DNA of 37,735 nucleotides, from the NCBI GenBank assembly GCA_022777285.1, contig JALFGN010000102.1, forward strand, positions 1-37,735. Direction: 5' to 3'. The DNA comes from Blautia sp. (GTDB taxonomy: Bacteria; Bacillota; Clostridia; Lachnospirales; Lachnospiraceae). How positions within the stretch are numbered: the first letter of the stretch is position 1; each line of letters begins with the position of its first letter. A model generated the notes under the pieces. It saw nothing but the letters and a program-made list of their open reading frames with translations. It did not search any database and was not told where the DNA came from. Shown piece by piece: positions 15,155-23,342 of the stretch. Made by a program: the position numbers and the translations under genes.

Positions 15155-16105
15155 ATGAGTAGTAAAATTACTATCATTGGGGCTGGGAGTGTAGGCGCGA
15201 CGATCGCTTATACATTATCATGTGAGGATATTGCATCAGAAATCGTGCTGATCGATATTAACAAACAGAAAGTAGAAGGAGAAGTTATGGATATCGCACA
15301 GGGAACTTGTTTCCGTGATCCGATCTCTATTGTTGCAGGGGATTATTCCGATGCAAAGGATTCGGATATTGTGATCATTACATCCGGAATTGCCCGAAAA
15401 CCGGGACAGACACGTATTGAACTGACACAGACCAATGTAAACATTCTGAAAAGTATTACTCCGGACATCGTAAAGGCGGCACCGAATGCGCTTTATATTA
15501 TTGTGAGCAATCCGGTAGATATTATGACTTATGTATTTACGAAGATTTCCGGACTTCCTGAAAATCAGATTATCGGTTCCGGTACGATTCTGGATACTGC
15601 CAGACTGCGCTGCGGACTTTCTGAACATTTTAAAGTTGCGCAGAAGAATATTCACGCTTATGTATTCGGTGAGCATGGAGATACTTCTTTTGTTCCCTGG
15701 TCAGGTGCCTATATTTCCGGTGTCAGCGTAGATGAATATTATAAACTGGCAGACAGTCTTGGAAAAGATGTGAAAGAACTGGATAAAGAAGGAATGCTGA
15801 CTTATGTTCAGAAATCTGGCGGTCAGATCATTGCCAATAAGGGGGCAACTTTTTATGCAGTATCAAAAGCCGTCTGCAAGCTTTGTTCCATTTTGCTGGC
15901 AGCTTCGGATTCCATTGCAACGGTTTCTTCTATGATGCACGGGGAATACGGAATTGAAGATGTGTGTCTGAGCACACTGACTCTGGTAGGCCCGAATGGA
16001 ATTCAGGGAAAAGTTCCCATGCGTATGAACAAAGGAGAAATCGAGCGCCTGAAAGCCAGTGCAGATGCATTAAAGGCTGTAATTGCTCAGATTAACCTTG
16101 ATTAA
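15155..16105 (+). CDS. mdh: LDH-like malate dehydrogenase (Arg at the specificity position)
   Basis: A 316-residue NAD-dependent 2-hydroxyacid dehydrogenase. GAGSVG (9-14) and Asp34 form an NAD site. Catalytic residues are Asp147, His174 (GEHGDTSF) and the carboxylate-binding Arg150. The backbone looks like lactate dehydrogenase (GSGTILDTARLR, GEHGD-x4-WS). However, the active-site loop reads GIARKPGQTR, with Arg81 where LDH has Gln (canonical position 102). Arg there selects oxaloacetate/malate; a Gln-to-Arg change alone converts Bacillus LDH into a malate dehydrogenase. It heads an operon with fumarase and fumarate reductase, which fits malate. AAAGGAG precedes the ATG. Automatic annotation would probably call it L-lactate dehydrogenase. 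Confidence 0.85.
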   Translation: MSSKITIIGAGSVGATIAYTLSCEDIASEIVLIDINKQKVEGEVMDIAQGTCFRDPISIVAGDYSDAKDSDIVIITSGIARKPGQTRIELTQTNVNILKSITPDIVKAAPNALYIIVSNPVDIMTYVFTKISGLPENQIIGSGTILDTARLRCGLSEHFKVAQKNIHAYVFGEHGDTSFVPWSGAYISGVSVDEYYKLADSLGKDVKELDKEGMLTYVQKSGGQIIANKGATFYAVSKAVCKLCSILLAASDSIATVSSMMHGEYGIEDVCLSTLTLVGPNGIQGKVPMRMNKGEIERLKASADALKAVIAQINLD

Positions 16106-16137
16106 GAATGATTTTGAAAGAAAGGATAACAGGAACT

Positions 16138-16947
16138 ATGAAGTACAGTTATTATCCGGGATGTACATTGAGAACAAAGGCAAAAGCCCTGGATGCCTAT
16201 GCCAGAGTTTCTGCAAAAGCCCTGGGATTTGAACTGGAAGAGATAGAAAACTGGCAGTGCTGCGGAGGGGTTTACCCTCTTGGCAGCGATGAAATCGCCA
16301 CAAAACTTTCTTCCGTACGAGCACTGAATGAAGCCAGGGAAAAAGGACAGGATCTGGTAACACTTTGTTCTGCCTGTCATCATGTGATCAAACGGGTCAA
16401 TGATGATATGAAGAACGTAGAAGATATCCGGACAAGGGCCAATCATTACATGCAGCTGGAAGAGCCTTATGCAGGGGAAACCACCGTTCTCCATTTCCTC
16501 GAAGTGCTGCGTGACCGTGTCGGATTTGAACAGTTAAAGGAAAAAGTTGTTCATCCTCTTGTTGGAAAGAAAATCGGAGCCTATTACGGCTGCCTGCTTC
16601 TTCGTCCGGGAAAAATCATGGCATTTGATAATCCGGAAAATCCATCCATTATCGAAGATTTTATCCGTGCCATTGGTGCAGAACCGGTGATTTATCCATA
16701 TAGAAATGAATGCTGCGGCGGATACATATCTCTGAAAGAAAAAGAAATGTCAAGCAATATGTGTCAGAACATTATGGAAAGTGCGAAAGGATTCGGTGCA
16801 GAAATGCTGATCACTGCCTGTCCATTGTGTCTGTATAACCTGAACAAAAGCACCTGTGACGGACTGCCGGTTTATTATTTCACAGAACTTCTGGCAGAAG
16901 CACTTGGCGTAAAGGAAGAAGCAGAAATGGAGGTGGCGAAGCTGTGA
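16138..16947 (+). CDS. hdrB: HdrB-like subunit (CoB-CoM heterodisulfide reductase subunit B family)
   Basis: A 269-residue protein with two complete CCG domains. The first has Cys9, Cys41-Cys42 and Cys77-x2-Cys80 (C-x31-CC-x34-CxxC). The second has YYGC, then ECCGG 39 residues on, and ITACPLC. In methanogen HdrB these bind two noncubane [4Fe-4S] clusters at the disulfide-reducing site. All ligands are kept, so this is probably a working catalytic or electron-exit subunit rather than a relic. The start at 16138 is preferred over 16108 because MKYSYYPGC is the usual opening. It overlaps hdrC by four bases. The natural substrate is unknown, since this lineage lacks CoM/CoB. Confidence 0.92.
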   Translation: MKYSYYPGCTLRTKAKALDAYARVSAKALGFELEEIENWQCCGGVYPLGSDEIATKLSSVRALNEAREKGQDLVTLCSACHHVIKRVNDDMKNVEDIRTRANHYMQLEEPYAGETTVLHFLEVLRDRVGFEQLKEKVVHPLVGKKIGAYYGCLLLRPGKIMAFDNPENPSIIEDFIRAIGAEPVIYPYRNECCGGYISLKEKEMSSNMCQNIMESAKGFGAEMLITACPLCLYNLNKSTCDGLPVYYFTELLAEALGVKEEAEMEVAKL

Positions 16948-17333
16948 AGGATCAGAAAAAGCAGGCAGAATTAATCAAAGAAATCAGCGGAGTCAATCCT
17001 CTGAAATGTATGAAATGCGGAAAATGTTCTGCTACGTGCCCTTCTTATAATGAAATGGATATTAAACCGCATCAGTTTGTATCTTATGTTGTGAACGAAG
17101 ATATTGAATCCCTGGTAAATTCCAAATCTCTCTGGAAATGTCTTTCCTGTTTTGCCTGTGTAGAGCGCTGCCCAAGAGATGTAAAACCAGGAAAACTCAT
17201 TGATGCTGCAAGACAGCTTGTGGTAAGGCAGAAGGGGCAGACCTATCTGTCTCCGGATGAGATTCCGGAATTGCTGGATCCGGAACTTCCACAGCAGTTA
17301 TTAGTCAGTGCATTCAGAAGATATAGGAGGTAA
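16944..17333 (+). CDS. hdrC: HdrC-like iron-sulfur subunit
   Basis: A 129-residue ferredoxin-like protein starting with GTG (overlap GTGA with hdrB) after GGAGGTGG. Two [4Fe-4S] motifs are visible: Cys22, 25, 28, 32 (CMKCGKCSATCP) and Cys66, 69, 72, 76 (CLSCFACVERCP). The length and spacing match HdrC, which wires HdrA to HdrB. The KPGKLIDAARQLV segment after the second cluster is typical. Five bases separate it from hdrA. Confidence 0.93.
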   Translation: MKDQKKQAELIKEISGVNPLKCMKCGKCSATCPSYNEMDIKPHQFVSYVVNEDIESLVNSKSLWKCLSCFACVERCPRDVKPGKLIDAARQLVVRQKGQTYLSPDEIPELLDPELPQQLLVSAFRRYRR

Positions 17334-17338
17334 GCCTG

Positions 17339-19327
17339 GTGCAGAGAGTAGGAGTATTTGTCTGCCATTGCGGAAGCAACATTGCCGCTACGGTAGATGT
17401 AAAGAAAGTAGCAGAGATGGCTCTTATGGAGCCGGGCGTTGTCCATGCGGAAGATTACCAGTATATGTGTTCTGAGGCAGGACAGGCCAAAATCGCAGAA
17501 GCGATCAAAGAAAAACAGCTGACGGGAATCGTGGTATGTTCCTGTTCCCCGCGTATGCATGAAACCACCTTCAGAAAAGCAGCAGAAAGAGCCGGACTGA
17601 ATCCTTATATGGTGGAAATTGCAAATATTCGTGAGCACTGTTCCTGGATTCATAAAGATATGGAAGAGGCAACGAAAAAGGCAGTCATTCTCATGCGTGC
17701 AGCCGTAGCGAAAGTAAACTTAAATACGCCGCTTCAGCCGGGAGAAAGCCGTGTAACAAAACGTGCACTGATCATCGGCGGAGGAATTGCAGGAATTCAG
17801 ACTGCGCTTGATATTGCAGATGCAGGATATGAGGTAGATATTGTAGAGAAAACACCAAGTATCGGAGGAAGAATGTCACAGCTTGATAAGACCTTTCCGA
17901 CACTGGACTGTTCTGCCTGTATCCTGACACCAAAAATGGTAGAAGCAGCAGCACATGAAAAAATTAAGATTTATACCTATAGTGAAGTAGAAAAAGTTTC
18001 CGGTTTCGTAGGAGACTTTACGGTAGATATCCGCAAAAAAGCCAGAAGTGTAGATATGGATAAATGTACAGGCTGTGGTGTCTGTCAGGAAAAATGTCCT
18101 TCCAAAAAAGCACCCAGTGAATTCAACCGGGGACTGAACACCAGAAGTGCGATCTACACCCCATTTGCGCAGGCAATCCCAAATGTTCCTGTGATTGACC
18201 GGGAAAACTGTATCAAATTTAAAACAGGAAAATGTGGTGTCTGTGCAAAAGTCTGTCAGGCAGGTGCTATTGATTATGAGCAGAAAGATGAGATCATCAC
18301 AGAAAAATACGGAGCAATTGTGGTTGCTACGGGATTTGATGTGATCAAACTGGATAACTATGATGAATATGCTTACAGCCAGAGCAAAGATGTCATCACA
18401 TCTCTGGAACTGGAACGTATTATGAATGCGGCAGGTCCTACAAAAGGCCATCTGGAACGGCTTTCTGACGGAAAAGCACCAAAAGAAATGGTATTTATCC
18501 AGTGTGTGGGAAGCCGTTGTGCCGATGACAGAGGAAAGAGTTATTGTTCAAAAATCTGCTGTATGTACACGGCAAAACATGCCATGCTGATCCGAGACAA
18601 GTATCCGGATGTAAATGTGACAGTATTTTATATTGATGTACGTACACCTGGAAAGAATTTTGATGAATTCTACCGAAGAGCAGTGGAACAGTACGGTGTG
18701 CACTATATCAAAGGTCAGGTGGGAAAAGTCATTCCTCAGCCAAACGGAAAATTACTGGTACAGGGATCCGATCTGTTGGACAACCGGCAGATTCTCAAAG
18801 AGGCAGATATGGTAGTTCTGGCCGCTGCCATTGAACCAAATCCGGATGTACGTAAGATTGCAACCATGCTGACAGCAAGTATTGATACGAATAACTTCCT
18901 GACAGAAGCACATGCAAAGCTGCGTCCGGTAGAATCTCCGACAGCAGGTATTTTCCTGTCCGGTGTGTGCCAGGGACCGAAAGACATTCCGGAAACAGTA
19001 GCTCAGGCAGGAGCAGCAGCAGTCAAAGCCATTGGACTTCTTGCAAAAGACAAACTGATGACCAATCCATGTACTGCAAAACCGGATGAACTTCTCTGCA
19101 ATGGATGTTCCACTTGTGCAAATGTGTGTCCGTATGGTGCGATTACCTATGAAGAAAAAGAAGTCAATGATCATGGTATCCGGGAAACCCGCCGTCTTGC
19201 CATGGTAAACAGTGCACTGTGTCAGGGATGTGGTGCATGTACCGTAGCCTGCCCGTCCGGAGCCATGGATCTGCAGGGATTCTCTAACAGACAGATTATA
19301 GCGGAGGTAGATGCAATATGTCGATAG
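17339..19327 (+). CDS. hdrA: HdrA-like flavoprotein, predicted electron-bifurcating subunit
   Basis: A 662-residue protein with GTG start, eight bases after AGGAGG. It has the full HdrA domain order. There is an N-terminal domain with VCHCG and CSCSPRMHETTFR (residues 1-140). A thioredoxin-reductase-like FAD domain opens at GGGIAGIQTALDIA (from residue 147), with PTLDCSACILTPKM. An inserted ferredoxin begins at Cys243 (CTGCGVCQEKCP and CGVCAKVC). There is a second FAD half (GVCQGPKDIPETVAQAGAAA) and a C-terminal two-cluster ferredoxin from Cys587 (CNGCSTCANVCP and CQGCGACTVACP). HdrA is the site of flavin-based electron bifurcation, sending one electron to ferredoxin and one towards HdrBC. 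Its stop overlaps the next gene by 10 bases. Confidence 0.93.
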   Translation: MQRVGVFVCHCGSNIAATVDVKKVAEMALMEPGVVHAEDYQYMCSEAGQAKIAEAIKEKQLTGIVVCSCSPRMHETTFRKAAERAGLNPYMVEIANIREHCSWIHKDMEEATKKAVILMRAAVAKVNLNTPLQPGESRVTKRALIIGGGIAGIQTALDIADAGYEVDIVEKTPSIGGRMSQLDKTFPTLDCSACILTPKMVEAAAHEKIKIYTYSEVEKVSGFVGDFTVDIRKKARSVDMDKCTGCGVCQEKCPSKKAPSEFNRGLNTRSAIYTPFAQAIPNVPVIDRENCIKFKTGKCGVCAKVCQAGAIDYEQKDEIITEKYGAIVVATGFDVIKLDNYDEYAYSQSKDVITSLELERIMNAAGPTKGHLERLSDGKAPKEMVFIQCVGSRCADDRGKSYCSKICCMYTAKHAMLIRDKYPDVNVTVFYIDVRTPGKNFDEFYRRAVEQYGVHYIKGQVGKVIPQPNGKLLVQGSDLLDNRQILKEADMVVLAAAIEPNPDVRKIATMLTASIDTNNFLTEAHAKLRPVESPTAGIFLSGVCQGPKDIPETVAQAGAAAVKAIGLLAKDKLMTNPCTAKPDELLCNGCSTCANVCPYGAITYEEKEVNDHGIRETRRLAMVNSALCQGCGACTVACPSGAMDLQGFSNRQIIAEVDAICR

Positions 19328-19761
19328 AATCAAAAGAAGAATTCAGACCGAAAATCGTGGCTTTCTGCTGTAACTGGTGCAGTTATGCAGGAGCCGACCT
19401 TGCAGGAAGCAGCCGTCTGGCATATCCTGCAGATGTAAAAATTATCCGTGTTCCCTGCTCCTGTCGTGTCAATCCCATGTTTATCCTTCGTGCATTTGAA
19501 AAAGGGGCTGATGGCGTGATTTTGTGCGGCTGTCATCCGGGAGACTGTCACTACAGTACAGGAAACTACTATGCAAGAAGACGTATGACATTACTGTTCT
19601 CCATGCTGGATTACATCGGTGTGGAAAACGGACGTACCCGTGTCGAATGGGTATCAGCAGCGGAAGGTGTGAAATTCTCCACTACCATGAACGAATTCGT
19701 GGAGAAAATTCATTCCCTTGGAAAAAATGTGAGATTGGGGGATTTAAGATGCAGGAAATAA
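19318..19761 (+). CDS. mvhD: MvhD/FlxD-type [2Fe-2S] electron-transfer protein
   Basis: A 147-residue protein of the methyl-viologen hydrogenase delta (MvhD/FlxD) family: FCCNWCSYAGADLAGSSRLAY, IRVPCSCRVNPMFILRAFEKG, and LCGCHPGDCHYSTGNYYA carry the conserved cysteines. It docks on HdrA and passes electrons from an input module, which is a hydrogenase in methanogens and an NADH-oxidising FlxA in bacteria. No hydrogenase is nearby, but FlxA/B-like genes follow. It overlaps hdrA by 10 bases and the next gene by 13, so tight translational coupling is likely. Confidence 0.92.
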   Translation: MSIESKEEFRPKIVAFCCNWCSYAGADLAGSSRLAYPADVKIIRVPCSCRVNPMFILRAFEKGADGVILCGCHPGDCHYSTGNYYARRRMTLLFSMLDYIGVENGRTRVEWVSAAEGVKFSTTMNEFVEKIHSLGKNVRLGDLRCRK

Positions 19762-20723
19762 TCAACCGTGCAAAAGAACTGCTGGCGAACAAAACCGTTG
19801 CCCGGGTGCTTGGCTGGAAAGCCGGAGACCTGCCTTACAATCCGGAACCTGCGTATTTTGAGACAGAAGAATCTTTGAAGGATTTTGTGTATAACGGTTT
19901 TTGCGGAGCAAACTTGAGCAAATATATGATCGAAGCTTCCAAGATGGAAGGAAAAACCATGGTTTGCCTCAAACCATGTGATACATACAGTTTTAACCAG
20001 CTCATCAAAGAACACCGGGTAGACCGGGAGAAAGCGTATATTGTCGGTGTAGGCTGCAAAGGAAAACTGGATATTGAGAAGATCAGAAAACAGGGAATCA
20101 AAGGCATTCAGAGCATAAAAGGAGCAGAGCTGACCGATGACGCAGAGGTTCTGAACATGGAAACCCTGTATGGAGAAAAAATCTGTGACTGGAAAGATGC
20201 CATGCTGGAAAGATGCCACGTGTGCAAAGGAAAAGAACATCAGATTTACGACGAATTAATCGGAGAATCCAAAGATACCAAAGATGCAGACCGTTTTGAT
20301 GAAGTAAAACGAATCGAAGCCATGAGTCCGGAAGAAAAATTTGCATTTTTCCAGAAGGAATTAAGCAAATGTATCCGCTGTAATGCATGCAGAAATGTCT
20401 GTCCTGCATGCAGCTGTCGCAAATGTGTGTTTGACAGTAACAAATTCGACAGTTCACAGAAAGCAAATGCAGATTCCTTTGAAGAGAAAATGTTCCATAT
20501 TATCCGTGCCTTCCATGTGGCAGGCAGATGTACCGACTGCGGAGAATGCAGCCGTGTATGTCCACAGGGAATCCCGCTGCATTTGTTCAACAGAAAATTT
20601 ATCAAAGATATTGATGAATTATACGGGGAATATCAGGCAGGCGCAGATACCACCTCTCTGGCACCGCTGACCAGTTATACCTTTGAGGATGCGGAACCGG
20701 GAATCGTGGGAGAAAGGGGATAA
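19749..20723 (+). CDS. iron-sulfur protein of the Hdr/Flx cluster (FlxC-like position)
   Basis: A 324-residue protein; start at 19749 is preceded by TTGGGGGATTTAAG and overlaps the mvhD gene. The first 180 residues resemble the N-terminal part of FrhB-like electron carriers (KTMVCLKPCDTYSFNQLIKE, YIVGVGCKGKLDIEK), with ERCHVCKGKEH. The C-terminal half has two [4Fe-4S] motifs, CIRCNACRNVCPACSCRKC and CTDCGECSRVCP, the first with extra cysteines. It has no membrane segment. It occupies the place of an intermediate electron carrier between the NAD(P)H-oxidising module and HdrA. I do not recognise a specific named family with certainty. Confidence 0.75.
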   Translation: MQEIINRAKELLANKTVARVLGWKAGDLPYNPEPAYFETEESLKDFVYNGFCGANLSKYMIEASKMEGKTMVCLKPCDTYSFNQLIKEHRVDREKAYIVGVGCKGKLDIEKIRKQGIKGIQSIKGAELTDDAEVLNMETLYGEKICDWKDAMLERCHVCKGKEHQIYDELIGESKDTKDADRFDEVKRIEAMSPEEKFAFFQKELSKCIRCNACRNVCPACSCRKCVFDSNKFDSSQKANADSFEEKMFHIIRAFHVAGRCTDCGECSRVCPQGIPLHLFNRKFIKDIDELYGEYQAGADTTSLAPLTSYTFEDAEPGIVGERG

Positions 20724-20726
20724 TGT

Positions 20727-21767
20727 ATGTATAAGATAAGCAAAGAAAATCTGAAGGCATTATTCCGTCTGATTGCTGCAGAACAGGAATTATATGTGCC
20801 GGTAAAAACAGCAGATCAGGTGAATTTTGCAGCATGGAGCGAAGAAGCAGAAACGGATCTCGATACACTGAAAACAGTCAAATCTCCGAAAGATGCATTC
20901 TTTCCACAGAGCGAAAATCTGTATACGGTGAAAAAAGAAGGCAAAAAACTTCAGGTAGAACCGGGAGAAAGGAAAAATCAGGATTTTGTAATCTTTGGAA
21001 TGAAAGCCTGTGATGTTCAGGCAGTTCAAGTTCTGGACAATGTATTTCTTGCAGAGCCGGTCGACACTTACTATGCAGCAAGAAGAGAACATGGAACTAT
21101 CGTTTCGCTTGCCTGTCATGAACCGGAGGAATCCTGTTTCTGTAAGGTGTTTGGTATTGACTGTGCAGAACCGGCAGCAGATGTGGCAGTCTGGATGGTG
21201 GGCGAAGAACTGTACTGGAAAGCGCTGACAGAAAAGGGAGAAGCACTTACAAAGACAGTGGAAAGTCTTCTGGCTCCCGCTGATCAGGCAGACGAAGAAA
21301 GCGTAGAAGCAGAAAAGACTGCCATCCGTGGAATCGTGGAAAAACTGCCTTATTCCAATCTGTCTTTAGAAGGATGGAACAAAGAGTCTTTAACAGAAAA
21401 ATTCGATTCTCCTTTGTGGGAGGAATTGTATCAGCCATGTCTGGCATGTGGTACCTGTACCTTTGTCTGCCCGACCTGTCAGTGTTATGACATTAAGGAT
21501 TATGACACGGGAAATGGAGTTGTCCGTTATCGCTGCTGGGATTCCTGTATGTATTCCGACTTTACCATGATGGCACATGGCAATAACCGTACCAGTCAGA
21601 TGCAGAGATTTCGTCAGAGATTTATGCACAAGCTGGTTTATTATCCGGCAAACAACAATGGCATGTATTCCTGTGTGGGCTGCGGACGCTGCGTAGAAAA
21701 ATGTCCGGCTTCTTTAAATATTGTAAAAGTAATCAAAAAGTTTCAGAACCAGGGAGGTGAAAACTGA
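20727..21767 (+). CDS. 4Fe-4S dicluster electron-transfer protein (AsrA/FlxB-like)
   Basis: A 346-residue soluble protein like the A subunit of anaerobic sulfite reductase and the beta subunit of sulfhydrogenase. The N-terminus YKISKENLKALFRLIAAEQELYVPV is typical, followed by FVIFGMKACDVQAVQVLD and a cysteine-rich EESCFCKVFGIDC. Two C-terminal cluster motifs, CLACGTCTFVCPTCQC and CVGCGRCVEKCP, bind [4Fe-4S]. It works with the FAD/NAD(P) subunit encoded immediately downstream (TGATG overlap). It should relay electrons from NAD(P)H into the Hdr part of the complex. No sirohaem sulfite reductase subunit (AsrC) is present, so sulfite reduction is unlikely. Confidence 0.85.
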   Translation: MYKISKENLKALFRLIAAEQELYVPVKTADQVNFAAWSEEAETDLDTLKTVKSPKDAFFPQSENLYTVKKEGKKLQVEPGERKNQDFVIFGMKACDVQAVQVLDNVFLAEPVDTYYAARREHGTIVSLACHEPEESCFCKVFGIDCAEPAADVAVWMVGEELYWKALTEKGEALTKTVESLLAPADQADEESVEAEKTAIRGIVEKLPYSNLSLEGWNKESLTEKFDSPLWEELYQPCLACGTCTFVCPTCQCYDIKDYDTGNGVVRYRCWDSCMYSDFTMMAHGNNRTSQMQRFRQRFMHKLVYYPANNNGMYSCVGCGRCVEKCPASLNIVKVIKKFQNQGGEN

Positions 21768-22621
21768 TGAGTGAATGCACCTGTCATAAAAATTATACGT
21801 TAGATACCTTGATCCCGCAGGTTGGAGTTATTACCGATATCCGTCAGGAAACACCGGACGTAAAGACATTCCGTGTCAATGCACCGGAAGGCGGAAAACT
21901 GTTTGAGCATATGCCCGGACAGTGCGCTATGGTTTGTGCACCCGGCATCAGTGAAGGGATGTTTTCCATCACCTCTTCTCCGACGAATAAAGAATATCAG
22001 GAATTCAGCATTAAGAAATGCGGAATCCTCACAGATTATCTCCACAGTCTTCAGGTGGGGGATGAGATTACAGTAAGAGGACCTTACGGAAATCATTTCC
22101 CGGTGGAAACCGAACTGAAGGGAAAAAATCTCCTGTTTATTGCAGGTGGAATCGGTCTGGCACCGCTGCGTTCCGTGATCAATTATGTGCTGGATAACAG
22201 AGAAAATTATGGGACTGTGGATATCCTTTATGGTTCCCGTTCTGCAGATGATCTGGTACAGCTGAAAGAAATTCAGGAAGTATGGATGAAAACAGAAGGA
22301 GTCAATGTATACCTGACCATTGACCGGGAACAGGAAGGATGGGACGGTCATGTGGGATTTGTTCCTTCATATCTGAAAGAAATCGGATTTGACACAGACA
22401 AGGTGGCGCTGGTGTGCGGACCTCCGATCATGATCAAATTTGTACTGGCAGGACTTCAGGAGATCGGATTTACCAAAGATCAGGTTTATACCACACTGGA
22501 ACTGCGTATGAAATGTGGCGTTGGAAAATGCGGCCGCTGCAACATCGGATCCAAATATGTGTGCAAAGATGGTCCTGTTTTCCGTTGTGACGAAATCGAT
22601 GAACTGCCTCAGGAATTCTAA
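21767..22621 (+). CDS. FAD/NAD(P)-binding oxidoreductase subunit (AsrB/FlxA-like)
   Basis: A 284-residue ferredoxin-reductase-type protein. FAD is bound by the segment MFSITSSPT (near 65-75) and NAD(P) by LLFIAGGIGLAPLRS. The C-terminus has a [2Fe-2S] cysteine set, Cys250, 255, 258 and 266 (KCGVGKCGRCNIGSKYVC), as in AsrB, HydG and dihydroorotate dehydrogenase electron subunits. LVCGPPIMIKF is the nucleotide-binding GP motif. It is the only subunit of the operon likely to exchange electrons with NADH or NADPH. The gene starts within the preceding stop. Which nucleotide is used cannot be read with confidence. Confidence 0.88.
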   Translation: MSECTCHKNYTLDTLIPQVGVITDIRQETPDVKTFRVNAPEGGKLFEHMPGQCAMVCAPGISEGMFSITSSPTNKEYQEFSIKKCGILTDYLHSLQVGDEITVRGPYGNHFPVETELKGKNLLFIAGGIGLAPLRSVINYVLDNRENYGTVDILYGSRSADDLVQLKEIQEVWMKTEGVNVYLTIDREQEGWDGHVGFVPSYLKEIGFDTDKVALVCGPPIMIKFVLAGLQEIGFTKDQVYTTLELRMKCGVGKCGRCNIGSKYVCKDGPVFRCDEIDELPQEF

Positions 22622-22654
22622 TAGAATCAAATAACCGAAAGGACGGATACAGAA

Positions 22655-23329
22655 ATGGAAAATATGGTAAATGTGTATTTTTTTGGTAAGAAATACAGTG
22701 TACCTGCAGAGCTGACGATTATGACTGCAATGGAATATGCCGGCTATACGCTGAAAAGAGGCTGCGGCTGCCGTCATGGTTTCTGTGGTGCCTGTGCAAC
22801 AATTTACAGAATCAAAGGAAAAAATGAATTAAAAACCTGTCTGGCCTGTCAGACACAGGTAGAAGAGGGCATGTATGTAGCAAGCATTCCTTTCTTCCCT
22901 ACAGATAAAAGAACTTATGATATCAAGGAACTCAGACCGAATCAGCAGGTGATGATGGAACTTTATCCGGAAATCTACAGCTGTATCGGCTGTAATGCCT
23001 GTACAAAAGCCTGTACACAGGATCTGAATGTTATGCAGTATATTGCATATGCCCAGAGAGGGGAACTGGAGAAATGTGCAGAAGAATCCTTCGACTGTGT
23101 AGGCTGCGGCTGCTGTTCCGTTCGATGTCCTGCAGGCATTTCTCATCCGATGGTAGGTCTTCTGGCAAGACGTCTTACCGGAAAATATATTGCGCCGGAA
23201 GCAAAACATCTCACAAACAGAGTGGAAGAGATTAACAGAGGTGAGTACGACGAGCTGATCGAACAGATCATGCAGAAACCAATCACAGAAATGCAGGAAC
23301 TTTACAATAACAGAGAGATTGAGAAATAG
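22655..23329 (+). CDS. frdB: fumarate reductase iron-sulfur subunit, soluble type
   Basis: A 224-residue subunit. The N-terminal domain binds a [2Fe-2S] cluster through CGCRHGFCGAC and KTCLAC. The C-terminal domain has CIGCNACTKAC and CVGCGCCSVRC, two motifs with four cysteines each, suggesting two [4Fe-4S] clusters. Membrane enzymes have three clusters including a [3Fe-4S] that meets quinone; here the fourth cysteine is kept, which fits a quinone-independent enzyme. No FrdC/FrdD anchor gene is present. It should carry electrons from the Hdr/Flx proteins to FrdA. AAAGGA lies before the ATG, 33 bases after the previous gene. Confidence 0.83.
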   Translation: MENMVNVYFFGKKYSVPAELTIMTAMEYAGYTLKRGCGCRHGFCGACATIYRIKGKNELKTCLACQTQVEEGMYVASIPFFPTDKRTYDIKELRPNQQVMMELYPEIYSCIGCNACTKACTQDLNVMQYIAYAQRGELEKCAEESFDCVGCGCCSVRCPAGISHPMVGLLARRLTGKYIAPEAKHLTNRVEEINRGEYDELIEQIMQKPITEMQELYNNREIEK

Positions 23330-23342
23330 GAGGGCGTGAAAC

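Noticed and set aside
15155-16105. Calling the enzyme L-lactate dehydrogenase
   Set aside because: Overall similarity is LDH-like, but the substrate-specificity residue is Arg rather than Gln, and the operon is for malate, fumarate and succinate.
20727-22621. An anaerobic sulfite reductase (AsrABC)
   Set aside because: AsrA-like and AsrB-like subunits are present, but there is no sirohaem AsrC; the genes are embedded in an hdr-frd operon.
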